Shown here: one piece after another, positions 14,783 through 22,980 of the stretch
Position numbering within the stretch: the first letter of the stretch is position 1
How the letters are laid out: the number at the start of each line of letters is the position of its first letter
The notes under the pieces: model-generated
Databases searched by the model: none
Seen by the model: only the letters and a program-made list of their open reading frames with translations
Told to the model about the DNA's origin: nothing
Source: Streptomyces diastaticus subsp. diastaticus
GTDB lineage: Bacteria; Actinomycetota; Actinomycetes; Streptomycetales; Streptomycetaceae
Reading direction: 5' to 3'
NCBI RefSeq assembly: GCF_011170125.1
Contig: NZ_BLLN01000005.1
Location: forward strand, 682,001 to 746,000
Length of the DNA stretch: 64,000 nt
Translations under genes and position numbers: made by a program

Positions 14783-16711
14783 TCACCCGGACCGGTGCGC
14801 GGGGCCGGCCTCGGGCGCGGGGCCGGCGGGCCGCTCGTCCTGGGCCTCGGCGAGGCCGATCCCCCGGCGGAAGGCCGCCATCAGCCCGGGATCGTGGCCG
14901 ACGTGGGGCAGTTCGCCGGTGCGGGCGACAGGGCCGTTCCGCAGTTGCGGGGCGAGGTGTTCCTGGGCGCGGCGGCGGGGCAGGGCGGGCCGCTCGGGCG
15001 GCCGGTCCTGGAGGGCGTTGCCGAGGACCAGGGGGGAGGCGGCATTGGCCTCGACGGTGTCGCGGTGCTCCGGCCGGATGCCGGGGCGGGCCTCGGCGGG
15101 GGTCGGCCGCTGCTCCCCGGCGTCACGGACCGGCAGCGTACGGGGCCCGGGCACGGCGGGGCGGACCGTCGGGGCGGGTTCCGGCGGCGCGGCGTGCTGC
15201 CTCCGGGACACCGTCTGACGGCGGGTGGCGCGGGTCGGGAGGGGCGGCGGGGTGCCCTCGGCGGGGGCGGACGACCGGGCCGGGGCCTCGCCCGGGACGG
15301 CCCGCACCGACGGTTCGGGGACGTGGTGCGGCGGGCTCGGCGCGGGCTCCTCGTCGACGGGGAACGGGTCCGCGGCGGGCGGGCCGAGCGGCTGCTGGGC
15401 CGCCGACCCGGCCGACGGCGCCTCGGGGCCCTCACCGGTGGGCGCCGGCACGCCGGTGAGGGCCGCCGGAGCGGCGGCGTCGGGGACGGGCTCGGGGGCG
15501 GCCGGCGCGTCGGGCACGGTACCGAGCAGGGTGGCGGGCAGGACCAGGACGGCCTGGGTGCCGCCGTAGATGTTGGACTGGAGGCGGACGGCGACGCCGT
15601 GGCGGCGTGCGAGGGTGGCGACCACGTACAGGCCGATGCGACCGTCCTGGAGGAGGCTGGCGACGTTGACCTGGTCGGGGTCGGCGAGCAGCTCGTTCAT
15701 CCGGCGCTGCTCGTCGCCGGGCATGCCGAGCCCGCGGTCCTCGACCTCGACGGCGACCCCGGCGGCGACGCGGCTGGCGCGCAGCAGCACCTGGGTGTGC
15801 GGGGCGGAGAACACGGTGGCGTTCTCGACCAGTTCGGCCAGCAGGTGGATGGTGTCGGCGACGGCGTGGCCGCGTACGTCGCCGTCGATCGGAGGTACCA
15901 GCTTGACCCGTGAGTACTGCTCGACCTCGGCGATGGCGGAGCGCAGCACCTCGGTCATGGAGACGGGCCTGCTCCACTGGCGGCGGGACATCGCACCGCC
16001 GAGGACCGCGAGGTTCTCGGCGTGGCGGCGGATGCGGGTGGAGAGGTGGTCGACGTGGAAGAGGCCCTTGAGCAGATCGGGGTCCTCGACCTGGTTCTCC
16101 AGTTCGTCCAGGAGCTGGATCTCGCGGTGGACCAGCGACTGGAGGCGGCGGGCGAGGTTGACGAAGACCTCGACCTTCTGTTCGCTGCCGGCCTGGCTGG
16201 AGAGCTGGGCCGCCTGGGACACCGCCTGCACGGCCATCCGGTGGGAGCGGTGGAGTTCTTCGCCGAGCAGGTCGAAGCCGTCCCCGCGCGGTGCGAGGGG
16301 ACGGGGCTCGGCGGTGGGCCGCTCGCCCCGACGCAGGGCGTCGACGACGTCGCGCAGCTCGGCCTGGTTGCGGACGCTGGTGCGGCGCAACTGCCCGGCC
16401 CGGTCCAGGATGTTCCGCGCGGTGCGGTCGGCGGCCACGGCCGCGACGGCGATCCCGGTGAGTGCCACGGCGGCGGCTCCGGCGAGGATCGCCCAGAGCA
16501 GGTGGGGGCTTCCGCCGCCGCCGGCCGACCGGAGCGCGTAGAGCACCGCGGCGGCGCCGCTGAGGGATACCGCGACGGCCGGAAGGACCGCGATCCGCAA
16601 CAGCTGAGGCCGTATGTGCGCCTCGGGGAGCTGCTGGGCGGCTCTGCCGTGCCGGCCGCCGCCCTCACGGCGGTCCGCCCGGGTGGCGGCCGGTGCGCGT
16701 AGTTGTGACAT
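14783..16711 (-). CDS. cvnA: Conservon sensor ATPase CvnA
   Basis: A 642-residue histidine-kinase-like membrane ATPase. Two membrane helices lie near the N-terminus (about residues 40-62 and 69-93) with only a short external loop, so it lacks the large nitrate/sensor domain of many CvnA proteins. A HAMP-like/coiled stretch follows, then an HATPase_c domain with LLAELVENATVFSAPHTQV (N box), EDRGLGMPGDE (G1) and DGRIGLYVVATLARRHGV (G2). The last 200 residues are Pro/Ala-rich and disordered. Start ATG at 16711 was chosen because the upstream extension is Arg/Pro-rich noise. It is the first gene of cvnA-B-C-D-GAF. Confidence 0.92.
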   Translation of the reverse strand: MSQLRAPAATRADRREGGGRHGRAAQQLPEAHIRPQLLRIAVLPAVAVSLSGAAAVLYALRSAGGGGSPHLLWAILAGAAAVALTGIAVAAVAADRTARNILDRAGQLRRTSVRNQAELRDVVDALRRGERPTAEPRPLAPRGDGFDLLGEELHRSHRMAVQAVSQAAQLSSQAGSEQKVEVFVNLARRLQSLVHREIQLLDELENQVEDPDLLKGLFHVDHLSTRIRRHAENLAVLGGAMSRRQWSRPVSMTEVLRSAIAEVEQYSRVKLVPPIDGDVRGHAVADTIHLLAELVENATVFSAPHTQVLLRASRVAAGVAVEVEDRGLGMPGDEQRRMNELLADPDQVNVASLLQDGRIGLYVVATLARRHGVAVRLQSNIYGGTQAVLVLPATLLGTVPDAPAAPEPVPDAAAPAALTGVPAPTGEGPEAPSAGSAAQQPLGPPAADPFPVDEEPAPSPPHHVPEPSVRAVPGEAPARSSAPAEGTPPPLPTRATRRQTVSRRQHAAPPEPAPTVRPAVPGPRTLPVRDAGEQRPTPAEARPGIRPEHRDTVEANAASPLVLGNALQDRPPERPALPRRRAQEHLAPQLRNGPVARTGELPHVGHDPGLMAAFRRGIGLAEAQDERPAGPAPEAGPAHRSG

Positions 16712-17205
16712 CGACGTCCTCGGAAGAAACCCCCCGGTCCGGCGTGGGGCGGGGGTGCGGTAGCGGGGCTCCTGGTGGGGCGCGGCGCCGGGGTGCGCGA
16801 TGCGTGGCGGGCATGCGGCGCCGGTCCGCGAGGGCAGCGCGGACACCCTGGCGTGGGCTCCGCGCTACCTGACGGACACACACGGTAGTCATCAAAGCAT
16901 CCCGCGTGGTGGGCGGTTGACCACTTGGACGGACAGCACCCCACTCCCGGACGACAGTTCGCACACCAGCACGAACCCTCGGTGGGGGCAGGCGTTCGAA
17001 GGCTCGCGGAGGCCGGCGCGGAGAGGAGCCGGACGACGCGCGGCTGCCCTGGCAGGGCTGTGCTCCGCACACACGTCCGGCGTGGACCACACAGGTGCGG
17101 GCGCTGTGCGCGAGCGCGCGAAGCGAAGGCACGGGCGACACCTCCCCGACGCGCCCCGGGAGCCGAAGCGTCAGGGCGACCGCGAGGCGGAGGGACCCGA
17201 GGGGG
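16712..17205. other. Intergenic region upstream of the conservon
   Basis: About 490 bp between the cvnA start and the remains of a hydrolase gene. A 66-codon minus-strand frame (16892-17092) is open but has no ribosome site and no recognisable content. The conservon promoter must lie near 16720-16900, where the sequence is less GC-rich (around 16875-16905). I see no repeat or hairpin. Confidence 0.4.
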
Positions 17206-17730
17206 GTGGCCGAGGTCGTGCGGTTCTCTCACCCGCGGGGCCTGACTCGCGGCGTCGTCGCCTGGGCCGACGCACTGCGCACGGCAGGCCACACGGCCCA
17301 CACGCCCGACCTGTTCGAGGGGGCACCTTCAGCTCGCTGGAAGAGGGCGGCGATCACGCCGGGGGCGTCGGCTCCGGCGAGATCACCGAACGCTGCGCGC
17401 GGGCGGCCGGGCACCTGCCCGGGGACGTCCTCCACGCCGGCCCGTGCTGCCCGCCCAGCAGCTCGCCCGGACCCGGCGGGGCACGCTGGGCGCGCCCCCG
17501 GTCCGTGCCCGTGTCCCCGTCCCGGAGTTCGGCACCGCCCGGCCACGCGGCGTACCGGTGCAGGTCCACGCGACGGAGGGCGACCCGCTTCTCCCGAGGA
17601 CATCGAGCCGCCCGCGCACTCGTCGCCGGCCACGCCGGCACGCAGCTGTTCCCGTTCCCCGGGGACCAGCACCTCTTCGCGGACGCTTCGCCGCCTTCCG
17701 ATCGCGGCGGGCGGGGTGACGACGGTGCCG
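17206..17730 (+). pseudogene. Decayed dienelactone hydrolase family gene
   Basis: Fragments of a dienelactone-hydrolase-like protein occur in order but in three different frames. A GTG start at 17206 gives VAEVVRFSHPRGL then GVVAWADALRTAGHTAHTPDLFEG; a second frame continues FSSLEEGGDHAGGVGSGEI (17335-17390); a third reads VLPAQQLARTRRGT and GVPVQVHATEGDPLLP (17444-17600); the second frame then resumes with AGTQLFPFPGDQHLFADAS (to about 17690). The nucleophile motif region is destroyed. At least three frameshifts make it non-functional unless the sequence is wrong here. End point is approximate. Confidence 0.8.
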
Positions 17731-17880
17731 GACAGCGGCGGCCGCCACGGCCACGGCGGGCGGGCGGCGTGGGCGGTGGGCTTGAGGCCCGGTCGTCGAC
17801 GACGGCGGAGCGCGCCCGCGCCGAGCGTCTCGGCGCGGGCGGGCGGGGCGGCTCGCTCGGCCGTCCCACCCGGGCGGGGC

Positions 17881-19110
17881 TCAGCTCTCCGGGGCCGCCA
17901 GGTCCAGCGCCACCCGCGGTTCCTCGGCGGGCGGCCAGGTCTCCCAGCCCCCCTGGGGTGCATTCGCGGCCACGGCCCGCCACCAGGGATCGGCGGCGGG
18001 GGCGCGGGCCGGGACGACCGGCTCGCCGGGGCGCGGTGTGATGACCTGCTGGCCCGCCCGGCGGGCGGCGGACAGGGTGCGCTCGGCCGGTTCCTCCCAG
18101 GGGTGCAGGGCGAGGTTGAAGGTGCCCCAGTGGATCGGCAGCAGCACACCGTGCGGCGAGCCGCCCTGGAGGTCGAGCTGGGCGCGCAAGCCCTCGTCGG
18201 GCGTCATGTGGATGTCCGGCCAGGGCCCGGGGTCCCGCGTGGCGCCACCCCGGCTGTACGGCAGGAACTCGCTGTACGCGCCGATCTGGATCATGGTCGC
18301 GTCGAACGGGCCGTGCTCGGCGCCGATGTCCCGGAAGCCGGGGAAGTAACCGGTGTCGCCGCTGTGGAAGACCCGGTGGTCGCCGCCGCGCACGGACCAG
18401 GAGGCCCAGAGGGTGTGCTGCTGGTTGCGCAGGCCGCGCCCGCAGAAGTGACGGGCCGGGGTGGCGGTCAGGGTGACCCCGGCGACCTGCGTGGCCTCGC
18501 GCCAGTCCAGCTCCCGCAGCCGGCCGGCGGGGACGCCCCAGCGCTCCAGGTGCGCGCCGACGCCGAGGGGGACCACGAAGACCGTGCCGGTGCGCAGCAG
18601 TGCCCGGATGGTGGGCATGTCGAGATGGTCGTAGTGGTCGTGGGAGATCACCACGGCGTCGACCGCCTCCAGGGCCCGCAGCGGCACCGGCGCCGGGTGC
18701 AGGCGGCGCGGCCCGGCGAACCCGAACGGGGAGCAGCGCTCGCCCCAGACGGGGTCGAAGAGCAGCCGCGCGCCGTCGATCTCGACGAGGACACTGGAAT
18801 GGCCCATCCAGGTGAGCCGCAGCCCCTCGGCGGGCGGCCGGGCCAGGTCCGCGACGGTGGTGGGGTGCAGCGGGACCGGGCCCGCCGGAGCCCGACGCGC
18901 GCGGGCCTCCTTGCCCAGGTAGGCACGGACCAGGTCGCGCGGCGTCGCCTCGGACGGGGTCGGCGGCCCCCCGTCCGGGTTGCGGAACGAGCCGTCCGCG
19001 AAATTCGGCGAGCTGCGGATACGCCGCAGGCGCTCCCCCGAGGGGTCGCCGCCGAACGAGGCGGGCCGCAGAGCGCGGAGCGCGGGATTCGGGCTACGGA
19101 AACCGGACAC
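17881..19110 (-). CDS. MBL-fold hydrolase, NAPE-PLD/UlaG-like
   Basis: A 409-residue metallo-beta-lactamase-fold hydrolase of the kind related to N-acyl-phosphatidylethanolamine phospholipase D. The metal-binding signature ISHDHYDHLD is at about residue 155, a later His is in TPARHFCGRG, the bridging Asp in FHSGDTGYFPGF, and a final His in LLPIHWGTFNLALHPWEEP. The N-terminal LTWMGHSSVLVEIDGARLLFDPVW is also typical. The start is GTG at 19110, preceded by GGAGG. It has no signal peptide. Substrate may be a phosphodiester lipid, but family members vary. It stands alone on its strand. Confidence 0.88.
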   Translation of the reverse strand: MSGFRSPNPALRALRPASFGGDPSGERLRRIRSSPNFADGSFRNPDGGPPTPSEATPRDLVRAYLGKEARARRAPAGPVPLHPTTVADLARPPAEGLRLTWMGHSSVLVEIDGARLLFDPVWGERCSPFGFAGPRRLHPAPVPLRALEAVDAVVISHDHYDHLDMPTIRALLRTGTVFVVPLGVGAHLERWGVPAGRLRELDWREATQVAGVTLTATPARHFCGRGLRNQQHTLWASWSVRGGDHRVFHSGDTGYFPGFRDIGAEHGPFDATMIQIGAYSEFLPYSRGGATRDPGPWPDIHMTPDEGLRAQLDLQGGSPHGVLLPIHWGTFNLALHPWEEPAERTLSAARRAGQQVITPRPGEPVVPARAPAADPWWRAVAANAPQGGWETWPPAEEPRVALDLAAPES

Positions 19111-19533
19111 GGTGCCTCCAGAACTGCGGTCAGATGTTCCATTGTCGACCAGACCACCGCACGGGGCCGGTGCGACGTCCTCCGCTCAGGCCGTCGCACC
19201 GGCCCCCCACGACCCGGCCGCGCACCGCCGACCACCGACGCCTTCCACCCTTTCCCCCGCCGAAACGGACCGGCCACGGGCCACGGCGGCGGCCCGGGAG
19301 AGCCTCGCCCGAAACCTCCGGACACGTCCACGCGGAGCGGGCGACGCCCGCACCGCCGGCCGCCCGCACCGCAGTCGGAGTCCGGCCCGGGCGGGCCGGA
19401 CCGCGGCCGCCTCGCGCCTCCGCGCCGACGGCGGATCCCTGTACCGTGAGCCGCGGTCGGCCGCTCTTCGTCGTCCACACACTCGCGACGACCAGCCGTG
19501 CCCCCGTCCGTCCGTCTCGACAAGGAGCGTCGC
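19111..19533. other. Intergenic region, nothing recognised
   Basis: A 423-bp stretch between two divergent genes. Frames here are open by GC bias but not protein-like. The only signals I can name are the GGAGG site of the leftward hydrolase and AAGGAG of the rightward NTF2-like gene at either end. Confidence 0.4.
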
Positions 19534-19953
19534 GTGACCGATCGTCCAGACACCCAGGAAGCCCGGACCGACGAGGACGACGTGCGCCTCATCGAGGAGA
19601 TCTTCGCCGAGCTGGGCTCGGCCTTCGCCGAGCACGACGCGGCGAGGTTCGACGAACGGTTCACCGCGGACATCGTCTTCACCGCGGTGAACGGCGTGCG
19701 TTTCTTCGGGTGGGAGGAGATCCACGCGTATCACCGCGAGCGCCTGACGGGACACGCGGAGGGAATCAGCACCTGGTACGAGATCGAGCGCGTCACCTTC
19801 CCGGCCCCGGACGTCGCCGTGGTCTTCTTCCGGCAGCCCGTCGTCGTGTCCGGCCATGAGCGCGCCAACGTGGGGACGTGGGTGCTGGTGAAGAGGGAAG
19901 GACAGTGGTGGATCTCCGCGGGCCAGAACACCGGTGTCGCCGTGACCGCGTGA
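19534..19953 (+). CDS. SgcJ/EcaC-type NTF2-like protein (DUF4440)
   Basis: A 139-residue SnoaL/NTF2-like protein. The pattern EEIFAELGSAFAEHDAARFDERFTADIVFTAVNGVRFFGWEEIHAYHRERL followed by a beta-rich half ending GTWVLVKREGQWWISAGQNT is the DUF4440/SgcJ family. Members form small cone-shaped dimers with a ligand pocket; many have no proven enzyme activity. The start is GTG at 19534, six bases after AAGGAG. The gene stands alone. No membrane segment or signal peptide is visible. Confidence 0.85.
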   Translation: MTDRPDTQEARTDEDDVRLIEEIFAELGSAFAEHDAARFDERFTADIVFTAVNGVRFFGWEEIHAYHRERLTGHAEGISTWYEIERVTFPAPDVAVVFFRQPVVVSGHERANVGTWVLVKREGQWWISAGQNTGVAVTA

Positions 19954-20172
19954 CCAGGCGCCAGGCGCGCGGGCCCGTCACGCGCTCCCCTCAGGGTCCG
20001 CGCGAGGCCGTGCCCTCCGGCAGGGGCCGGCGCGCGGCCTGCGGCACGGCCGCGCGCCCCCGAGCGAAGCGCGCGGCGCCGCCGCCCGGGAAAGCCCGGC
20101 CGGCGCCGGGGCCACCGCGTCCCGCGCCGCCGGGTACGCCACACGCCCGGCGCCCGGTCCGGAGCCGCGGGC

Positions 20173-20970
20173 TCAGAGCGGCAGCAGGTCGGGCCGCTTG
20201 GCGGTGACGTGGTCGCCGGAGGAGACCCCGCGCAGCCGCCGGCCGATCCACGGCACCAGGTACTCGCGGGCCCACTGGATGTCGTCGCGGCGCCCGTCGA
20301 GCGGAGTGCGCGGCGGCTGGGCGGGCCACTCCTGCTCGGGGTCGGCGGGGACGTCGAGCCCGAGGATCTGGGCGGCGCGCAGCGCCACCCGGGTGTGGCC
20401 CTCGGCGGAGAGGTGCAGCCGGTCGGTGTCCCAGGCCCGCCGGTCCTGCACGGAGCGCAGCGACCAGAGGTCGAGGACGGGGCAGCCGTACCGGTCGGCG
20501 ATGGCCCGGACGTGACCGTTGTACGTGGCGACCTTGCCGCGCAGGTGCTTGAGGACCGGGACCCCGCGGGTGTCGAAGCCGGTGGTCAGCATCACGGTCC
20601 CGACGTCCGAGGTGAGGGCGGTGACCGCCTTCTCGAACCGCTCGGCCAGGTCGTCGGGGTCGGTGCCCGGGCGGATCACGTCGTTGCCCCCCGCGCAGAA
20701 GGTCACGAGGTCGGGCGAGAGTTCACGGGCCCGCGGCACCTGGTCGGCGACGATCTGGTCGAGCAGCTTCCCGCGCACCGCCAGGTTGGCGTACCGGAAG
20801 GCGTGTTCGGGCTGCCGGTCGGCGAGCAGGACGGCCAGGCGGTCCGCCCAGCCCACGAAGGCGCCGTCGGGGCCCGGGTCCCCCACCCCTTCGGTGAAGC
20901 TGTCGCCGACTGCCGCGTAGGAGGTGAAATCTGGAGGAAGGGAAGTCGTCTCTGCTGTCACGCCGCACAT
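20173..20970 (-). CDS. SGNH/GDSL-family hydrolase
   Basis: A 265-residue SGNH hydrolase (esterase or lipase-type). Block I is YAAVGDSFTEGVGDP (catalytic Ser in GDS), block II has a Gly in NLAVRGKLL, block III is FCAGGNDVIRPG (Asn), and block V is TDRLHLSAEGHTRVA with Asp and His. No signal peptide is seen, so it is probably intracellular. Of two adjacent ATG codons (20973 and 20970) the second has better spacing from GAGG. A promoter with TTGTCA and TACGGT, 18 bp apart, lies upstream at 20998-21027. The substrate is unknown. Confidence 0.88.
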   Translation of the reverse strand: MCGVTAETTSLPPDFTSYAAVGDSFTEGVGDPGPDGAFVGWADRLAVLLADRQPEHAFRYANLAVRGKLLDQIVADQVPRARELSPDLVTFCAGGNDVIRPGTDPDDLAERFEKAVTALTSDVGTVMLTTGFDTRGVPVLKHLRGKVATYNGHVRAIADRYGCPVLDLWSLRSVQDRRAWDTDRLHLSAEGHTRVALRAAQILGLDVPADPEQEWPAQPPRTPLDGRRDDIQWAREYLVPWIGRRLRGVSSGDHVTAKRPDLLPL

Positions 20971-20997
20971 CATTCACCTCGTGAAGTGAGTTACGCC

Positions 20998-21027
20998 ACC
21001 GTAGGAAGGGGTTGACGCGGGTGACAA
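20998..21027 (-). promoter_or_regulatory. Sigma-70-type promoter of the SGNH hydrolase
   Basis: On the minus strand TTGTCA (21027-21022) and TACGGT (21003-20998) are separated by 18 bp, about 30 bp upstream of the start codon. Both hexamers are close to the Streptomyces housekeeping consensus. Confidence 0.55.
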
Positions 21028-21259
21028 ACACCACCGCGCGAAGTCGCCCCGGAGCGGAATAGATGCACGGGGCACCCAGGCGGCCGGGAGGGCGGTCGCT
21101 CGGCCCGGCGTGCGCCCCGCCCGTGCCGCCGCCGCGCCCCCTGTGCCCGGGTCGGGGCGGACCGGGGCACGTCCGCGCCGGCCACGGGTGCGAACACCTG
21201 TCGTATCGTCGAGGCGCGCCCGCCCGCACCCGAGCGGCGGCCGACCGGGAGGAGCCCAC

Positions 21260-22075
21260 GTGACGCAGCAGTCCCCGTCGACGAGGTCGGAGTCGATGCC
21301 GGAGCCGGAGCTGACCGGGGTGCGGAACTTCCGTGACGTCGGTGGCCTGCCGACGGCCGACGGGCGCCGGGTGCGCGCCGGGCAGCTCTTCCGCAGCGGC
21401 CACCTGGCCCACGCGACCGAGGCGGACTCGGGCTTCCTCAGCGGGCTCGGCCTGCACACCGTCTTCGACTTCCGCAACAGCGCGGACCGGGCGCTGGACG
21501 GCCTCGACGTCGAGCTGCCCGGGGTACGCAACGTGAACATCCCGCTGAGCGACCCGGCGGACGGCGCGGGCTTCTGGAAGATGGTCCGCGAGGGCGACCT
21601 GCCGCAGCTCCGCTCGCTGCTGGGCGACGGCAAGGCCGAGCTGCGGATGACCACCTCGTACCGCGAGATGGTCACCGGGCGCACCGCCGAGCACAGCCGG
21701 GTCCTGCGCGCGCTCGCCGAGGAGAGTGTCCCGGCACTGATGCACTGTGCGGCGGGCAAGGACCGCGCGGGGCTCTCCGTCGCGGTCACCCTGCTGGCGC
21801 TCGGCGTCGGCCGCGAGGCGATCGAGGCGGACTACCTGGAGTCCAACGCACTGCACCGCCGCTACCGGATACGCCGCGCCTCCGACTCCCCCGACGCGCT
21901 GTCGCCGGAGGTGATGGAGCTGCTCAGCCCGCTCTTCGAGGCCCGCACCACCTACCTCGCGGCGGCCTTCGAGACGATCGACGCCACCTGGGGCGGCACC
22001 GAGCGGTACCTGACCGAGGGGCTGCGGCTCACTCCCGGACTGCGGGAGCAGCTGCACGGCCGCCTGCTGGAGTGA
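21260..22075 (+). CDS. Tyrosine-protein phosphatase (IphP/PtpB type)
   Basis: A 271-residue dual-specificity-like phosphatase. The catalytic P-loop HCAAGKDRAG at about residue 160 has the CX5R pattern (Cys nucleophile, Arg phosphate-binding), with the AGKDR form found in IphP and mycobacterial PtpB. The N-terminal VRNFRDVGGLPTADGRRVRAGQLFRSGHL is also diagnostic of this family. The start is GTG at 21260 with GGAGGAG upstream; longer in-frame starts translate into Arg/Pro noise. Such enzymes hydrolyse phosphotyrosine or phosphoinositides. It is divergent from the SGNH gene and ends 10 bp from the small membrane protein gene on the other strand. Confidence 0.92.
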   Translation: MTQQSPSTRSESMPEPELTGVRNFRDVGGLPTADGRRVRAGQLFRSGHLAHATEADSGFLSGLGLHTVFDFRNSADRALDGLDVELPGVRNVNIPLSDPADGAGFWKMVREGDLPQLRSLLGDGKAELRMTTSYREMVTGRTAEHSRVLRALAEESVPALMHCAAGKDRAGLSVAVTLLALGVGREAIEADYLESNALHRRYRIRRASDSPDALSPEVMELLSPLFEARTTYLAAAFETIDATWGGTERYLTEGLRLTPGLREQLHGRLLE

Positions 22076-22084
22076 GCCGGGGGC

Positions 22085-22270
22085 TCACTGGGCCCTGCTG
22101 CCCACCTCGAAGAGCAGGTAGAGGAAGCCGCCCAGGAGGTGGCCGACCACCACGTAGACCAGGAGCCTGATCCACAGGCTCGGCGGCAGGCGCTCCTCCA
22201 TGTCGCGGCGAGGGCGGGCCCGCTCCCCCTCGGTGGTCACGGCGGTCTCGGGTTCGGGTCGCTCGCTCAT
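22085..22270 (-). CDS. Small one-helix membrane protein (DUF6126-like)
   Basis: A 61-residue protein with an acidic/basic N-terminal tail of about 35 residues and one predicted membrane helix (WIRLLVYVVVGHLLGGFLYLLFEV). The start at 22270 overlaps the stop of the XRE-cupin regulator by four bases (ATGA) and has GAAAGG upstream. Small proteins of this type (I recall DUF6126) are repeatedly found coupled to XRE-cupin genes in Streptomyces. A role in membrane tethering or in sensing for the regulator is a guess. Confidence 0.75.
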   Translation of the reverse strand: MSERPEPETAVTTEGERARPRRDMEERLPPSLWIRLLVYVVVGHLLGGFLYLLFEVGSRAQ

Positions 22271-22884
22271 GCGGGGCCTTTCGGGTTCGGGTGTCCCGGG
22301 CCGAGGCACGGGGCGCCCGGGCTCTGGAGCAGGGTGTGGACGAAGAGGAGTTCGGCGCCGTCGTCGTCGGCGGCGCCGATCCGGTGCGGGGTCAGCGAGT
22401 CGAAGTGGGCCCCGTCACCGGGGTGCAGCAGGTGGTCGCTGTCGCCCAGCCGCAGCCGCAGCCGCCCCCGCAGGACGTGCAGCCACTCCTCGCCCGGGTG
22501 GACCCGCACCATGTCGCCCTGCGCGCCGTAGGGCACCCGCACCCGCAGCGCCTGCATGGCGCGGCCGGAGCCGCCGGCCGGCCAGTAGGTCCAGCCCCCG
22601 GCGGGGGCCGGCTCGGCCTCGGCGCCCCGGATCACGGCGTGCCGGTCGCCCCCCGTCTCGCCGAGCAGTGCGGAGACGGTCGTACCGTAGACACGGGCCA
22701 GTGCGAGCAGCATCGGCAGGGAGGGCTGGCGCTGCCCGGTCTCCAGCCGGGAGAGGTGGGCGGCCGAGAGTCCGGCACCGCGGGCCGCCGTCTCCAGGGT
22801 GTGGCCGGCGCGGCGCCGCAGCTCACGCAGGTGGGGTGCGACGGCGGGGAGGTCGCCCGGGACGTCCGGACGGTCGCTGCTCAT
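22267..22884 (-). CDS. XRE-family regulator with C-terminal cupin
   Basis: A 205-residue transcription factor. An N-terminal XRE helix-turn-helix (LRELRRRAGHTLETAARGAGLSAAHLSRLETGQRQPSLPMLLALARVY, residues 17-65) is followed by a cupin_2 sensor domain (PGEEWLHVLRGRLRLRLGDSDHLLHPGDGAHFDSLTPHRI). Regulators of this type control a neighbouring transporter or metabolic gene in response to a small ligand bound by the cupin. Start ATG at 22884. It is coupled to the small membrane protein downstream and lies 97 bp from the end of the hopanoid operon, with which it is unlikely to be cotranscribed. Confidence 0.92.
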   Translation of the reverse strand: MSSDRPDVPGDLPAVAPHLRELRRRAGHTLETAARGAGLSAAHLSRLETGQRQPSLPMLLALARVYGTTVSALLGETGGDRHAVIRGAEAEPAPAGGWTYWPAGGSGRAMQALRVRVPYGAQGDMVRVHPGEEWLHVLRGRLRLRLGDSDHLLHPGDGAHFDSLTPHRIGAADDDGAELLFVHTLLQSPGAPCLGPGHPNPKGPA

Positions 22885-22980
22885 ACCGTCATTGAGCCAG
22901 ATTCATGCCTCCGGGGCAAGTTTCTTACCTGAGAGGCAAACCGCCCGCCGTCATGCGGCGGCCGGGTCGGCGCCCGCAGG

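Noticed and set aside
16892..17092. 66-codon minus-strand ORF upstream of cvnA
   Set aside because: No ribosome site or recognised content, and it lies in the probable conservon promoter region.
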